Shown: one piece after another, positions 52,819-62,042 of the stretch | How the letters are laid out: each line of letters opens with the position of its first letter | How positions within the stretch are numbered: position 1 is the stretch's first letter | DNA from: Streptomyces sp. SKN60 | GTDB taxonomy: Bacteria; Actinomycetota; Actinomycetes; Streptomycetales; Streptomycetaceae | Length of the DNA stretch: 64,000 nucleotides | Assembly (NCBI RefSeq): GCF_026236535.1 | Contig: NZ_JAHTMW010000024.1 | Span: 44,058 to 108,057 of the forward strand | Reading direction: 5' to 3' | The notes under the pieces: generated by a model | Databases searched by the model: none | What the model was told of the DNA's origin: nothing | What the model saw: only the letters and a program-made list of their open reading frames with translations | Made by a program: the position numbers and the translations under genes

Positions 52819-52891
52819 CACCGGAGAGCCTCCCGGCGGTACGCCGTGCCCGCCCCCCCACGGGCCTCGCCCGAGGGGGCCCACCCGCGCC

Positions 52892-53872
52892 CTACAACCT
52901 CCCCCCGCCCCCGCGCGCGCCCACCACCAGGTCCGCCAGGGGCGTTCGGGTGTGGGTCACCGAGCGGCCGGTGCGGGTGGTGGTCAGGAGGGCGGCGGAT
53001 CGGAGGGCGGCTGCGTGGGTTGAGGCGGTCGCGTTGCTGATGTGGAGGGCTTGGGCCAGTTCGGTGGTGGTCAGAGGGGTGGTGAGGAGGCGGAGGAGGG
53101 CCGCGCGGGTGCGGCCCAGGGCTGCTGCCAGGGGGTCCTCAGGGGCTTCCGGCTGTGGGGCGGGCGGCGGAAGGGCGGGGCTCGGCGGGTAGGTGAGGAC
53201 CACCGGGTGGGGCGGGAGGTCGTGGAGGAGGGGGCCCGAGGGGTGGTGGAAGGTCGGGACGAGGAGCAGGCCGCGGCCGGCCGGGTGGATGTCGCGGTCG
53301 GGGGCGGCGGCGGGCCACTCCCAGACGGTGCCGTCGAAGCGGGTGCCGGGCGCGAGGGACAGGAGGGCGGCGGTCAGGCCGTGTTCGGCGACCGTCAGGG
53401 CGTGGCGGGCGAACGCGTCGCGGTGCAGGTCCTGGACCAGGGGCCAGACCGGCGCCAGGACCGTCTCGTACGCGGCCCGCTGGGCCCGGCGCACGGCCCG
53501 CCAGGACGCCGCCTCGCCCGCGTGCAGGCCACGGATCCAGCGCGGCGCGGGCCCCGCCCCGTACACCCGCTCCAGCTCGGCCCGCACGGTCTCGGGGCGC
53601 GTCGCGCGGATGCGGTCGAAGGCTTCGTCCAGGGTGTCGCCGAGGACGTCGAGGAAGGCCGGCGGGCGGCCGCCCGGCACGAGGTCGGCGAGCGGGGCGG
53701 CGGCGGTCGGCAGGGTGCGCAGGATCCGGGCGCGCCAGCGCCCGAACAGCGGGCCCGCCGGGAACGGCGCGACGGCCGTCGTCAGGGCCGCGTGGAGCTC
53801 CTGGAGCGGGGACGGGCGGGGCGCGAAGCGCACCCGGGCGAGATCGTCGGCCGTGAAGTGGATCCGCAGCAC
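52892..53872 (-). CDS. Regulator with C-terminal ArsR-type helix-turn-helix
   Basis: 326 residues from the GTG at 53872 (GGGGAG site). The first 230 residues are a domain I do not recognise (LRIHFTADDLARVRFAPRPSPLQEL), seen in several Streptomyces ArsR-like regulators. The last 90 form the winged helix: RAALLRLLTTPLTTTELAQALHISNATASTHAAAL. It is divergent from a hydrolase 85 bp away, its likely target. Ligand unknown. Confidence 0.85.
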   Translation of the reverse strand: MLRIHFTADDLARVRFAPRPSPLQELHAALTTAVAPFPAGPLFGRWRARILRTLPTAAAPLADLVPGGRPPAFLDVLGDTLDEAFDRIRATRPETVRAELERVYGAGPAPRWIRGLHAGEAASWRAVRRAQRAAYETVLAPVWPLVQDLHRDAFARHALTVAEHGLTAALLSLAPGTRFDGTVWEWPAAAPDRDIHPAGRGLLLVPTFHHPSGPLLHDLPPHPVVLTYPPSPALPPPAPQPEAPEDPLAAALGRTRAALLRLLTTPLTTTELAQALHISNATASTHAAALRSAALLTTTRTGRSVTHTRTPLADLVVGARGGGGRL

Positions 53873-53957
53873 CCGTACAACTCCCCGTTCCCCGCAAGCC
53901 TTTCGGTCAGGGCCTGAACCTTCGCGGCGCGGCCCGCCCCGCTCCCACGATGCTCGC

Positions 53958-54998
53958 ATGACCTCACGACGGACCCTCCTCAAAGGCGCCCTGATCGCCC
54001 CCATCGTCGCCCCCTCGCCGCGCCGCCCCGCGTTGCCGCTGCCCGCGCCGACCGGGCCGTACCCCGTCGGGCTGCGCACCCTCGCCCTGACCGACCCCTC
54101 CCGTACCGACCCCTGGGTCGGCGGGGTGCGGGAGGTGATGCTCACCGTCCTGTACCCGGCCGCCGGCGTGCGCGGCTGCCCGCGCGCCCCGCAGCTCACC
54201 CAGGCCGAGGCACAGGCGTTCGCCGAGCTGGCGCCGTGGATCCACCAGGGGCTCCCGGCGGAGGGCACGGTGGACTGGGGGAGCGTCCGCACCCACGGGC
54301 ACATCGGCGCGCCGCCGCTGCCGGGGCGGCGGCCGGTGCTCCTCTACAGCCCGGGCGGCGGGGACGCCCGCGGCCTCGGCAGCGGCCTGGCCGAGGACCT
54401 GGCGAGCCACGGCCGGACCGTGGTCCTCGTCGACCACCCCGGCGACGCCAGCCAGGTGGAACTGCCGAGCGGACTGCGCACCACCGCCCTGCACGGGCCG
54501 CCGGACCCGTCGACCTTCCGCACCATGATCGACACCCGGGTGGCCGACCTCCGCTTCGTCCTCGGCCAGGTGCCCCGGCTGCTGCCGGAGGCCTCCGGCA
54601 TCGGGATCTACGGGCACTCCGCCGGCGGCACCGCCGCCGTGTACGCCGCCGGTGCCGACCCCCGCGTCCGCGCCGTCGCCAACCTGGAGGGCTACCTCGA
54701 CCTGGACCCCGTCCCGGACACCGGCCGGCCCCTGCTCCTCTTCCGCACCGACGGCTTCACCGAGGGCGCCGCCCGCATCGACTCCTCCTGGGCGGGGGTC
54801 CCGGGCGAGCGGGCGCGGCTGCGGGACGCGAACCACTGGGCGTTCAACGACTACGCGGCCCTGGTGCCCCGGCTGCAGGCCGCGGGGCTCGTCACGGCGG
54901 AGGCGCGGGCCGCGCTGGTGGGCCCCGGAGACCCGGACCGGACGATCGCGGCGGTACGGCGCCGGGTGGGCGGCTTCTTCGCCCGCCACCTGCCGTAG
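53958..54998 (+). CDS. Secreted alpha/beta hydrolase (PAF-acetylhydrolase-like)
   Basis: 346 residues. The start MTSRRTLLKGALIAP is a twin-arginine-like signal. Nucleophile elbow GHSAGG with Ser221; PVLLYSPGGGD supplies the oxyanion loop; late RDANHWAFND holds the catalytic His. Similar to dienelactone or platelet-activating-factor acetylhydrolase-type esterases. Substrate unknown. Confidence 0.87.
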   Translation: MTSRRTLLKGALIAPIVAPSPRRPALPLPAPTGPYPVGLRTLALTDPSRTDPWVGGVREVMLTVLYPAAGVRGCPRAPQLTQAEAQAFAELAPWIHQGLPAEGTVDWGSVRTHGHIGAPPLPGRRPVLLYSPGGGDARGLGSGLAEDLASHGRTVVLVDHPGDASQVELPSGLRTTALHGPPDPSTFRTMIDTRVADLRFVLGQVPRLLPEASGIGIYGHSAGGTAAVYAAGADPRVRAVANLEGYLDLDPVPDTGRPLLLFRTDGFTEGAARIDSSWAGVPGERARLRDANHWAFNDYAALVPRLQAAGLVTAEARAALVGPGDPDRTIAAVRRRVGGFFARHLP

Positions 54999-55033
54999 CA
55001 GGGCCCGGGGCGGGCGCCCAGTAGCCTGGGGGC

Positions 55034-55837
55034 GTGCTCTCCCGTCTCGCCAGTCTCCCGCGCACCCGTGCCCTCGCGCTCTGCGCCCTGCCCGTCGCCG
55101 CGCTGTTCGCCGTCGCCGGGCTCGCGCCGCTGCCGTACGCCATCGCACAGCCCGGCACCACCGCCGACGTCCTCGGCAAGGACCAGGGGCGCGAGGTGAT
55201 CACCGTCACCGGAGCCCCGGTCCGCCCGACCGACGGACAGCTGCGGATGACGACGATCCTGGCGACCGGGCCGTCCGCGTCGATCGACCTGGGCGACGTG
55301 GCCGACGCCTGGTTCCGCACCGACCGGGCGGTGCTGCCGAAGTCCTCGGTCTATCCGACGGGCCAGTCCGACGAGGAGATCGAGCAGCACAACCTGGGGC
55401 AGATGAAGGAGTCGCAGGACGACGCGACCCTCGCCGCCCTCGGCTACCTCAAGCTGGACCCGAAGAAGGTCAAGGTCACCCTCCACCTCGCCGACGTCGG
55501 CGGCCCGAGCGCCGGACTGCTGTTCTCCCTCGGCATCGTCGACAAGATCGACGGGGACGGCGACGGCGGCGACCTGACCGGCGGCCGGACCGTCGCCGGT
55601 ACGGGCACGATCGAGCCCGACGGCACCGTCGGCGCGGTCGGCGGGGTGTCCCTGAAGACGCAGGCCGCCGCCCGCGACGGCGCCACCGTCTTCCTCGTCC
55701 CGAAGGCCGAGTGCTCCGACGCCGAGGCCGAACTGCCCAAGGGGCTGCGCCTGGTCCCCGTCACCGCGCTCAGCGACGCGGTGGCGTCCCTCCGGGCACT
55801 GGAACAGGGGCAGGAGTCGCAGGTCCCGAGCTGCTAG
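55034..55837 (+). CDS. Membrane-anchored Lon-domain (S16) protease lacking PDZ
   Basis: 267 residues. One N-terminal membrane helix (about 12-38), then a Lon-type catalytic domain with Ser159 in GGPSAGLLFSLGI and Lys208 in GGVSLKTQAAARDGA. It resembles YlbL-type proteins, but the PDZ domain of YlbL is absent. No AAA+ domain. Substrates unknown. The 3' end overlaps the convergent MFS gene by 68 bp. Confidence 0.87.
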   Translation: MLSRLASLPRTRALALCALPVAALFAVAGLAPLPYAIAQPGTTADVLGKDQGREVITVTGAPVRPTDGQLRMTTILATGPSASIDLGDVADAWFRTDRAVLPKSSVYPTGQSDEEIEQHNLGQMKESQDDATLAALGYLKLDPKKVKVTLHLADVGGPSAGLLFSLGIVDKIDGDGDGGDLTGGRTVAGTGTIEPDGTVGAVGGVSLKTQAAARDGATVFLVPKAECSDAEAELPKGLRLVPVTALSDAVASLRALEQGQESQVPSC

Positions 55838-57134
55838 GACCTGTGCCGGCCTCGGCCGACGGCTTGGCCGGGGCGTCCAGCTCACGCCAGACCGGGAACA
55901 GCAGCGGCGACAGGGTGGTCAGGACGAACGCCCCGCCGATCGTGAGCAGCGCCCAGGTGATGCCCACGCTCTCGACCAGGAAGCCGGCGGCCAGGCCGCC
56001 GAGCGGGGTGGTGAGCAGCACGGCGGCCGTGCTGGCACCGCCCACGCGGCTGCGCAGCTCCTCCGGCACCACCTCGTAGAAGGCGGTGGTGAGGATCGGG
56101 TTGAGCACCCCGGCGCCGAGCCCGCCCAACGCCCCCGCCACCACCATCGGCGCGAGGGTGTCGGTGAACGCGGCCGTGAGGATCGGCGCGGCGGATATCA
56201 GGAAGCCGACGGTGAAGACCGGCCGGCGCGGGAAGCGGTGGCCCACCGCGCCGTAGAGCAGCGCGCCGGCGAGGGCGCTGCCGCCGAAGACGGCGACCAG
56301 CAGACCCTGCGCGGCCGAGCCGCCGAGCTCCTCGCGGGCGTGGATCGGCAGCAGCACCGCGCTCCAGCTGAGGGCGAGCCCGTTGGTGACCATCACCATC
56401 AGGTCGACGGCGAGCAGCAGCCGGGTGCGCAGCAGGAACGAGTAGCCCTCGCGCAGGTCGGCGCGGTACGCGGCGAGGTTCAACGCCGGTGCGTCGCGCA
56501 GCGGTTCGGCCGCCGGGACGCCCCGCAGGCCCGCCAGGACGAGCAGCGCCGACAGTAGGAACGTACCGGCGTCCACGTACAGCACCGTGTCGGCGCCTAT
56601 CAGCGCGACGAGGAGGCCGCCGACGGCGGCGCCGGTCATCCGGGCGCCGCGCGAGACGGCGTCGTAGAGGCTCGCGGCGCGGGACAGCGGGGTGCCGGCG
56701 CGCTGGGCGAGGTCGGGCACGAGCACATGGCGCGAGGTCTCGCCGGGCGCGTGGAAGAGGCCGGTGACGGCCATCAGCGCGCACAGCATCCAGAACTGCA
56801 GCACACCGGCCCGGTTGAGCAGCGGGATCGCGGCGAGCGCGAGGGCGCAGATCAGGTCGGAGGCGACGGAGACCCGGCGGCGGCCGATCCGGTCGATGAC
56901 CGGACCGCCCGCGATGGCGGAGACGACCACGGGCACGGCGGCGCAGAAGGCGACCAGACCGGCCTTGCCGGCGCTTCCGGTGGTCTCCAGGGCGAACCAC
57001 GGGACGCCGATGAGGGTGAGCGAATTGCCGCTGATGGAGATGGCGTTGGCCGACAGGACGGCGGTCAGGGGCAGACGGGATGCGGTGTGTGAGTGTGAGA
57101 TCGGGCGTGCGTGTGTGTCGGTGCGCGCGGGCAC
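55770..57134 (-). CDS. MFS exporter (MFS_3/EntS-like)
   Basis: 454 residues, about 12 helices. Loop GGPVIDRIGRRRVSVASDL between helices 2 and 3; GLFHAPGETSRHVLVPDL is typical of the MFS_3 group of siderophore and macrolide exporters. Last gene of an ArsR, small-protein, MFS operon, so substrate-induced efflux is likely. GTG start with GGGGGG before it. Confidence 0.9.
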   Translation of the reverse strand: MPARTDTHARPISHSHTASRLPLTAVLSANAISISGNSLTLIGVPWFALETTGSAGKAGLVAFCAAVPVVVSAIAGGPVIDRIGRRRVSVASDLICALALAAIPLLNRAGVLQFWMLCALMAVTGLFHAPGETSRHVLVPDLAQRAGTPLSRAASLYDAVSRGARMTGAAVGGLLVALIGADTVLYVDAGTFLLSALLVLAGLRGVPAAEPLRDAPALNLAAYRADLREGYSFLLRTRLLLAVDLMVMVTNGLALSWSAVLLPIHAREELGGSAAQGLLVAVFGGSALAGALLYGAVGHRFPRRPVFTVGFLISAAPILTAAFTDTLAPMVVAGALGGLGAGVLNPILTTAFYEVVPEELRSRVGGASTAAVLLTTPLGGLAAGFLVESVGITWALLTIGGAFVLTTLSPLLFPVWRELDAPAKPSAEAGTGPSSSGPATPAPVPVPGGTPPRR

Positions 57135-57162
57135 GGTGGTTCCCCCCGGTTTCGGTCGTCGG

Positions 57163-57372
57163 TCAGGCGGCTACGGCGTGCGCGGCGCGGGAGGCGGTGG
57201 CGCGGTGGCCCTCGGGCAGCGCGAGCCGCAGACCGAACTCGACGACCCGCCAGCCGAGTTGGACGCGCAAGGGCGGCGCGACGGCGGCGGCAGGGGCGGC
57301 GACGGGAACGGCGGACAGCTCGCGCTCGGCGTCGGCGAGGTGGTGCAGCGTCAGGTGGATGTCGGCGTGCAT
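57163..57372 (-). CDS. Small hypothetical protein between the ArsR and MFS genes
   Basis: 69 residues: MHADIHLTLHHLADAEREL, a Val/Ala/Pro-rich middle and LRLALPEGHRATASRA. No membrane helix. It stands in the operon with 79 bp before and 28 bp after. Small Streptomyces proteins beginning MHADIH are common as I recall, function unknown. Confidence 0.55.
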   Translation of the reverse strand: MHADIHLTLHHLADAERELSAVPVAAPAAAVAPPLRVQLGWRVVEFGLRLALPEGHRATASRAAHAVAA

Positions 57373-57451
57373 GGTGATGGTGGCCTTTCCGGTAGGTGCT
57401 GCGTGGGGGCGGAGGGCGGAGGACGGAGGGCGGGGGAGCAGGGGAACGCGG

Positions 57452-58108
57452 TCAGTTGACGCCGTGCTGGGGGAAGGCGTGCAGGTGCATCCGTATCCGC
57501 TGGGCGTCCGGCGCCTCGGGGTCGGCGCTGTCCCGGTACTCGTCGATCAGCGCGTGGATCTTCTCGTTGAGCTCGTGTGCGCGCTCGGGCGAGAGGTGGA
57601 GCGTGAAGTCGCTCATGTCGGAGGAGTCCCGCCAGACCTCGTCCCACTGGTCGCGGGTGCCGAGGTAGGTGTTGAGCTCCGTGGTGTGGATGTTCGCGAT
57701 CTCGTGGAGGTAGACCTCGACAGCACCCTGGACCTCCGGGTCCGGGTTCTTGTACAGCGCGCCGTCGAACGTGGTGCCCTGCTGCATGGCCCGCCACCAG
57801 CGCTCCCGGCCCTTGCCGAGCTCCGGGGCGTCCTCGACGAAGCCGTGGGCCGCGAGCTGGCGCAGGTGGTAGCTGGTGGCGCCGCTCGACTCGCCGAGCC
57901 GGTCGGCGAGTTGGGAGGCGGTGGCCGGGCCGTGGTGGCGCAGGGCGCGCAGCATCTGGATGCGCAGCGGGTGGGCGAGCGCCCGCAGGGAGCGCGGGTC
58001 GAGGACCCGGCTCACCGGCGCTTCGTTCCCGGGCTGGTTCTCCCCGGGCTGGTTCTCCCCGCGCCGGTTCTCCCCGCGCTCGTTCTTCTCGTGCTCGTTC
58101 TCGGGCAT
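57452..58108 (-). CDS. ArsR-family transcriptional regulator
   Basis: 218 residues from the ATG at 58108; an ATG at 58174 would place the operators inside the gene. A charged repeat-rich start (GENRRGENQPGENQPG) precedes the winged helix: LRALAHPLRIQMLRALRHHGPATASQLADRLGESSGATSYHLRQL. The C-terminal half is a helical sensor domain. No metal-binding cysteines are seen, so it probably senses an organic ligand. The two palindromes just upstream suggest self-repression. Confidence 0.9.
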   Translation of the reverse strand: MPENEHEKNERGENRRGENQPGENQPGNEAPVSRVLDPRSLRALAHPLRIQMLRALRHHGPATASQLADRLGESSGATSYHLRQLAAHGFVEDAPELGKGRERWWRAMQQGTTFDGALYKNPDPEVQGAVEVYLHEIANIHTTELNTYLGTRDQWDEVWRDSSDMSDFTLHLSPERAHELNEKIHALIDEYRDSADPEAPDAQRIRMHLHAFPQHGVN

Positions 58109-58122
58109 GGAACAACCGTAGA

Positions 58123-58144
58123 GTTGCAAAGAGCTCTCTGCAAC
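58123..58144. promoter_or_regulatory. ArsR operator candidate 1
   Basis: A 22-bp palindrome with one mismatched pair; half-site GTTGCAAAGAG. Its near edge is 15 bp upstream of the regulator's ATG. Confidence 0.65.
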
Positions 58145-58150
58145 CCTTTT

Positions 58151-58169
58151 TTGCAGAACTTCTTTGCAA
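58151..58169. promoter_or_regulatory. ArsR operator candidate 2
   Basis: TTGCAGAACTTCTTTGCAA: the same TTGCA half-sites around a GAACTTC centre, 6 bp beyond operator 1. Four half-sites in about 47 bp. Confidence 0.6.
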
Positions 58170-58193
58170 CTCATCCGGGGGAGGGGCGGCGAC

Positions 58194-59207
58194 TCAACTC
58201 CCCTGGATGAACCCCTCCTTGATCAGCCACTCCTTCGCCACCTCGTGCGGGTCCTGCCCCTCCACGTCGACCTTGGCGTTGAGGTCCTGCGCGACCTCCG
58301 TCGTCAGCTTCGCCGTCACCGGGTTCAGCAGGTCGGCGATCTCCGGGTGCTCGGCGAAGGCCTTGCCGTTCAGCTCCGGCGCCGCGTTGTAGTTGGGGAA
58401 GAAGTGCTTGTCGTCCTCCAGGACGGTCAGGTCCATCGCCTTGATCCGGCCGTCCGTCGTGTACACCTCGCCGAGCAGGCACGAGTCGGACTTCGAGACC
58501 TGGGTGTAGATGATCCCCGCGTCCATCTTCTGGATGTTCGAGGCGGGCAGGTCCATGCCGTACGCCTTCTGCATGCCGGGCAGTCCGTCGTCGCGCGAGG
58601 CGAACTCGTTCTCCACGCACACCGTCACCGCCGACGGGTCCTTCTTCGCGAGCGCGGCCGCGTCGGAGAGCGTCCTGAGCTTGTACTTCTCGTTGTTCTT
58701 ACGGCTGATGGCGAGCGCGTAGGTGTTGTCGAGGGTGGACTGCGGCAGCCAGACCACCCCGTTCGCGCGGTCCGCGTCGCGCACCGCCTCCCACTGCTGC
58801 TGCGGGTCCACGATCGGTTCGGCGTGGCCGAGGTACGTGATCCAGGCCGTGCCCGTGTACTCGTACATCGCGTCGGCGTCGCCCTTCACGATCGCCTCGC
58901 GGGTGCTGATCGAACCGGCGAGGTTCGTGCGGTCCAGGACCTCGGCGCCCGCCGCCTTGAAGACCAGGCCGATCATCTGGCCCAGGATGATGTTCTCGCT
59001 GAAGTTCTTGGACGTGACCGTCAGCGAGGCGCCCTCCAGCGGCCGGCCCTGCCCGACCGAACCGGGCGAGACCTCGTCCACCATCGGCGAACCGCTCTTC
59101 AGCCCGCAGCCGGCGACGGCCAGCGCCAGCACCCCGGCGAGCCCGCCCGCCAGCAGCGTCCGAGTACGTCCTCCGTACCCGCGTCCGCGCCCCTGTCGCC
59201 CGCTCAT
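58194..59207 (-). CDS. Glycine betaine/choline-type ABC transporter substrate-binding lipoprotein
   Basis: 337 residues. Lipobox VAGC, lipid on Cys34. OpuAC-type domain: LTVTSKNFSENIILGQMIGLVFKAAG, EYTGTAWITYLG, LGEVYTTDGRIKAMDLTVLEDDK. It binds a quaternary amine outside the cell. Start overlaps the permease stop (ATGA). Last gene of a four-gene operon read on the minus strand. Confidence 0.93.
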   Translation of the reverse strand: MSGRQGRGRGYGGRTRTLLAGGLAGVLALAVAGCGLKSGSPMVDEVSPGSVGQGRPLEGASLTVTSKNFSENIILGQMIGLVFKAAGAEVLDRTNLAGSISTREAIVKGDADAMYEYTGTAWITYLGHAEPIVDPQQQWEAVRDADRANGVVWLPQSTLDNTYALAISRKNNEKYKLRTLSDAAALAKKDPSAVTVCVENEFASRDDGLPGMQKAYGMDLPASNIQKMDAGIIYTQVSKSDSCLLGEVYTTDGRIKAMDLTVLEDDKHFFPNYNAAPELNGKAFAEHPEIADLLNPVTAKLTTEVAQDLNAKVDVEGQDPHEVAKEWLIKEGFIQGS

Positions 59208-60076
59208 GCCGACGCCTCCAGGCCGCGCGGTGTGAGCACCAGCTCGGCGAGCGAGGCCAGCCAGTCCACGATCAGCGCGAGCGACACGGTCAGCACGGAG
59301 CCCAGCACCAGGACCGGCATCCGCTGGGTCTGGATGCCGGAGGTGATCAGGTCGCCGAGGCCGCCGCCCCCGCCGAAGGTCGCGAGCGTCGCGGTGCCCA
59401 CGTTGAGGACCAGGGCGGTGCGCACGCCCGCGAGGATCAGCGGGACGGCGAGCGGGAGTTCGACCTTGGAGAGGGTGCCGAACGAGGACATCCCGATGCC
59501 CCGGGAGGCCTCCACCAGCTGCGGGTCGATGGCCTTCAGGCCGGCCACCGTGTTGGAGAGCACCGGCAGCACCGCGTAGATGACCATGCCGACGATCGCC
59601 GTCGAAGCGCCGATGCCCATCCAGATCACGAGCAGCGCGAGCAGACCGATCGCCGGGGTGGCCTGGCCGATGTTGGCGATGGTGGTGAAGACGGGCGCCG
59701 CCCGGCTGAGGCCGCGCCGGGTGAGGGCGATGCCGAGCGGGATCGCGATGATCAGCACCCAGAAGGTGGAGATCGCGGTCAGCTGGATGTGCTGCCGCAG
59801 CCGCAGCCACACGACGCCCTCGGCGAGGGCGTTGCGCGCGATGGAGTCGAGATCGACGTTGGAGATCCACAGGAAGGTCGCGAGCAGCACGACCGCCACG
59901 AAGGTGGGCAGGAAGACGAGTTTGCGCCAGGTGATCCGGCGCGGCGCCGCGGCCCGCGGGGGAGGCGGCGGCTCCTCCTCGGCCGGGCCCTCCACCTCGG
60001 CCGGCCCCTCCACCAGCGCCTCCGCGCCCCCCGGCTCCGTACCACCTCCCCCACCGCCCCCACTCCCGCCGTTCAC
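59204..60076 (-). CDS. Glycine betaine-type ABC permease (second)
   Basis: 290 residues from a GTG overlapping the ATPase stop. A Gly/Glu/Pro-rich cytoplasmic start of about 55 residues precedes six helices and the coupling loop EASRGIGMSSFGTLSKVELPLA. OpuCB/CD type. Confidence 0.92.
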   Translation of the reverse strand: MNGGSGGGGGGGTEPGGAEALVEGPAEVEGPAEEEPPPPPRAAAPRRITWRKLVFLPTFVAVVLLATFLWISNVDLDSIARNALAEGVVWLRLRQHIQLTAISTFWVLIIAIPLGIALTRRGLSRAAPVFTTIANIGQATPAIGLLALLVIWMGIGASTAIVGMVIYAVLPVLSNTVAGLKAIDPQLVEASRGIGMSSFGTLSKVELPLAVPLILAGVRTALVLNVGTATLATFGGGGGLGDLITSGIQTQRMPVLVLGSVLTVSLALIVDWLASLAELVLTPRGLEASA

Positions 60077-61374
60077 GCCCCGCCCTCCAGCTCCTGCTCG
60101 GTCAGATGGGCGCGATGCACCTCCAGGTCGTGCTGGTGCTCGATCGCGGTCAGCCGGTCGGCCTCCAGGAGCTCGTGGACCGAGTTCATCAGGGTCTCCA
60201 TGTCGACCACGCCGATGTACTCGCCGCGCCGCCCGGTCACCGCGACCCGCCCGCCGCTGTCGAGGAGCACCGCCTCCAGGGCGTCGTGCAGGGTCGCGTC
60301 CCGGGTCACCGTGTCGTGCACCAGGGTGCCCGCGCGGGCGAGCGAGCCCTTGGCGCGCATCAGGTCGCCGCGCCGCAGCCACTTGTACGGGCGGCCGCGC
60401 CGGTCGAGCATCAGGAGCTCGTTGTGGCGGCCCTCGCGCAGGGTGTTGAAGATCGACTGGAGCGGGTCGTCGACGGTCACCGTCGGGAAGTCGGCGATGC
60501 CCACGTCCCGTACCCGGGTCAGGTTGAGCCGCTTCAGCGCGGCACCCGCGCCGACGAAACCGGAGACGAAGTCGTCCGTCGGGTTGGTGAGGATGGCCTC
60601 CGGGGTGTCGAACTGGGCGATGTGCGAGCGCTCCCGCAGCACCGCGATCCGGTCGCCCAGCTTGATCGCCTCGTCGAAGTCGTGGGTGACGAAGACGATC
60701 GTCTTGCGCAGCTCGTGCTGGAGCCGGATCAGCTCGTCCTGGAGGTGGTCGCGGGTGATCGGGTCGACCGCGCCGAAGGGCTCGTCCATGAGGAGCACGG
60801 GCGGGTCGGCGGCCAGCGCCCGCGCCACGCCCACCCGCTGCTGCTGGCCGCCCGACAGCTGGCGCGGATAGCGCCCGTGGAACTCGCGCGGATCGAGCCC
60901 GACGAGGTCGAGCATCTCCTCCACCCGGTCCTTCGTCCGGGACTTGGACCAGCCGACCATCTTCGGGACCAGGGCGATGTTCTCGGCCACGGTCATGTGC
61001 GGGAAGAGCCCGGAGGACTGGATCGCGTAACCGACCTTGCGGCGCAGCTTCACCGGGTCGATCTTCGTGACGTCCTCGTCGCCGATCCGGATCCGGCCGG
61101 CGGTCGGCTCGATCAGCCGGTTGATCATCTTCAGGGTGGTGGACTTCCCGCAGCCGGACGGGCCGACGAAGATGACCGTCTCGCCCGCCTTGATCTCCAT
61201 GTTCACGTCGTCCACGGCGGGGTTGGGGTTGCCGGGGTAGCGCTTGGTCAGCCCCTCCAGCTCGATCGAGGCCCCGGAGGTCGCGCCGTGCACACCGCCG
61301 GTCCCGTTCATGCCGGTCCCGTTCATGCCGTTGGCGCTCGCACCGCGGACGGATTCGGACACGGGTTCAGACAC
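60073..61374 (-). CDS. Glycine betaine-type ABC ATPase with CBS domains
   Basis: 433 residues from the GTG at 61374; in-frame ATGs inside GMNGTGMNGTGG are possible later starts. Walker A GPSGCGKSTT, signature LSGGQQQR, Walker B LLMDEPFGAVD, THDFDEA. Two CBS motifs follow (LREGRHNELLMLDRRGRPYKW and RGEYIGVVDMETL), which sense ionic strength or nucleotides in OpuA relatives. Start overlaps the first permease by 8 bp. Confidence 0.93.
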   Translation of the reverse strand: MSEPVSESVRGASANGMNGTGMNGTGGVHGATSGASIELEGLTKRYPGNPNPAVDDVNMEIKAGETVIFVGPSGCGKSTTLKMINRLIEPTAGRIRIGDEDVTKIDPVKLRRKVGYAIQSSGLFPHMTVAENIALVPKMVGWSKSRTKDRVEEMLDLVGLDPREFHGRYPRQLSGGQQQRVGVARALAADPPVLLMDEPFGAVDPITRDHLQDELIRLQHELRKTIVFVTHDFDEAIKLGDRIAVLRERSHIAQFDTPEAILTNPTDDFVSGFVGAGAALKRLNLTRVRDVGIADFPTVTVDDPLQSIFNTLREGRHNELLMLDRRGRPYKWLRRGDLMRAKGSLARAGTLVHDTVTRDATLHDALEAVLLDSGGRVAVTGRRGEYIGVVDMETLMNSVHELLEADRLTAIEHQHDLEVHRAHLTEQELEGGA

Positions 61375-62014
61375 GGATCCCCCTCGGAATCGTCAGCCGG
61401 CCGAGCAACACGTACGCCCCGTCGAAGAGCAGCGCCAGGATCACGATGCCGAGCGTCCCGGCGAGCACCTGGTTGATCGCGTTGGCGCTGCCCAGGGACG
61501 CGATGCCGCGGAAGATCTCGTTGCCGAGGCCGGGCCCGGAGGCGTACGCGGCGATGGCGGCGATGCCCATGAGCATCTGGGTCGACACCCGGATGCCGGT
61601 GAGGATCGGCGGCCAGGCCAGCGGCAGCTCGACGCGCAGCAGCCGGGCCGGCCGGGACATGCCGATGCCCGTCGCCGCGTCCACCAGGCTCGGGTCGACC
61701 CCGCGCAGCCCCACGATCGCGTTCCGTACGACCGGAAGGAGTCCGTACAGCGTCAGGGTGATCACGGTCGGCGGCACGCCCAGGCCGACCAGCGGGATGA
61801 GGAGACCGATCGCGGCGAGCGACGGGATGGTGAGCAGGGAGGCGGTGGACAGGATCGCCAGGTTCCCCGCCCACGGGCTGCGATAGGTGAGGACACTGAT
61901 CAGCACCCCGAGCAGGGTGGCGATCACCATGCACTGGAAGACGGCGCTGGCGTGCTGGTACGCGTCGGTGAGCAGCTGCTGGTGGCGACTGACCACGTAC
62001 TCCCAGAAGCTCAC
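61367..62014 (-). CDS. Glycine betaine-type ABC permease (first)
   Basis: 215 residues from the GTG at 62014 (GGAGGGG site). Six helices, coupling loop DAATGIGMSRPARLLRVELPLA. First gene of the operon permease, ATPase, permease, lipoprotein. Osmoprotectant uptake is the likely role. Confidence 0.92.
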   Translation of the reverse strand: MSFWEYVVSRHQQLLTDAYQHASAVFQCMVIATLLGVLISVLTYRSPWAGNLAILSTASLLTIPSLAAIGLLIPLVGLGVPPTVITLTLYGLLPVVRNAIVGLRGVDPSLVDAATGIGMSRPARLLRVELPLAWPPILTGIRVSTQMLMGIAAIAAYASGPGLGNEIFRGIASLGSANAINQVLAGTLGIVILALLFDGAYVLLGRLTIPRGIRV

Positions 62015-62042
62015 ACGCGACCCCTCCGCAAGCGCTGTAGGG

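Noticed and set aside
58109..58174. Earlier ArsR start at 58174
   Set aside because: It would put both operator palindromes inside the coding region and has no good ribosome site.
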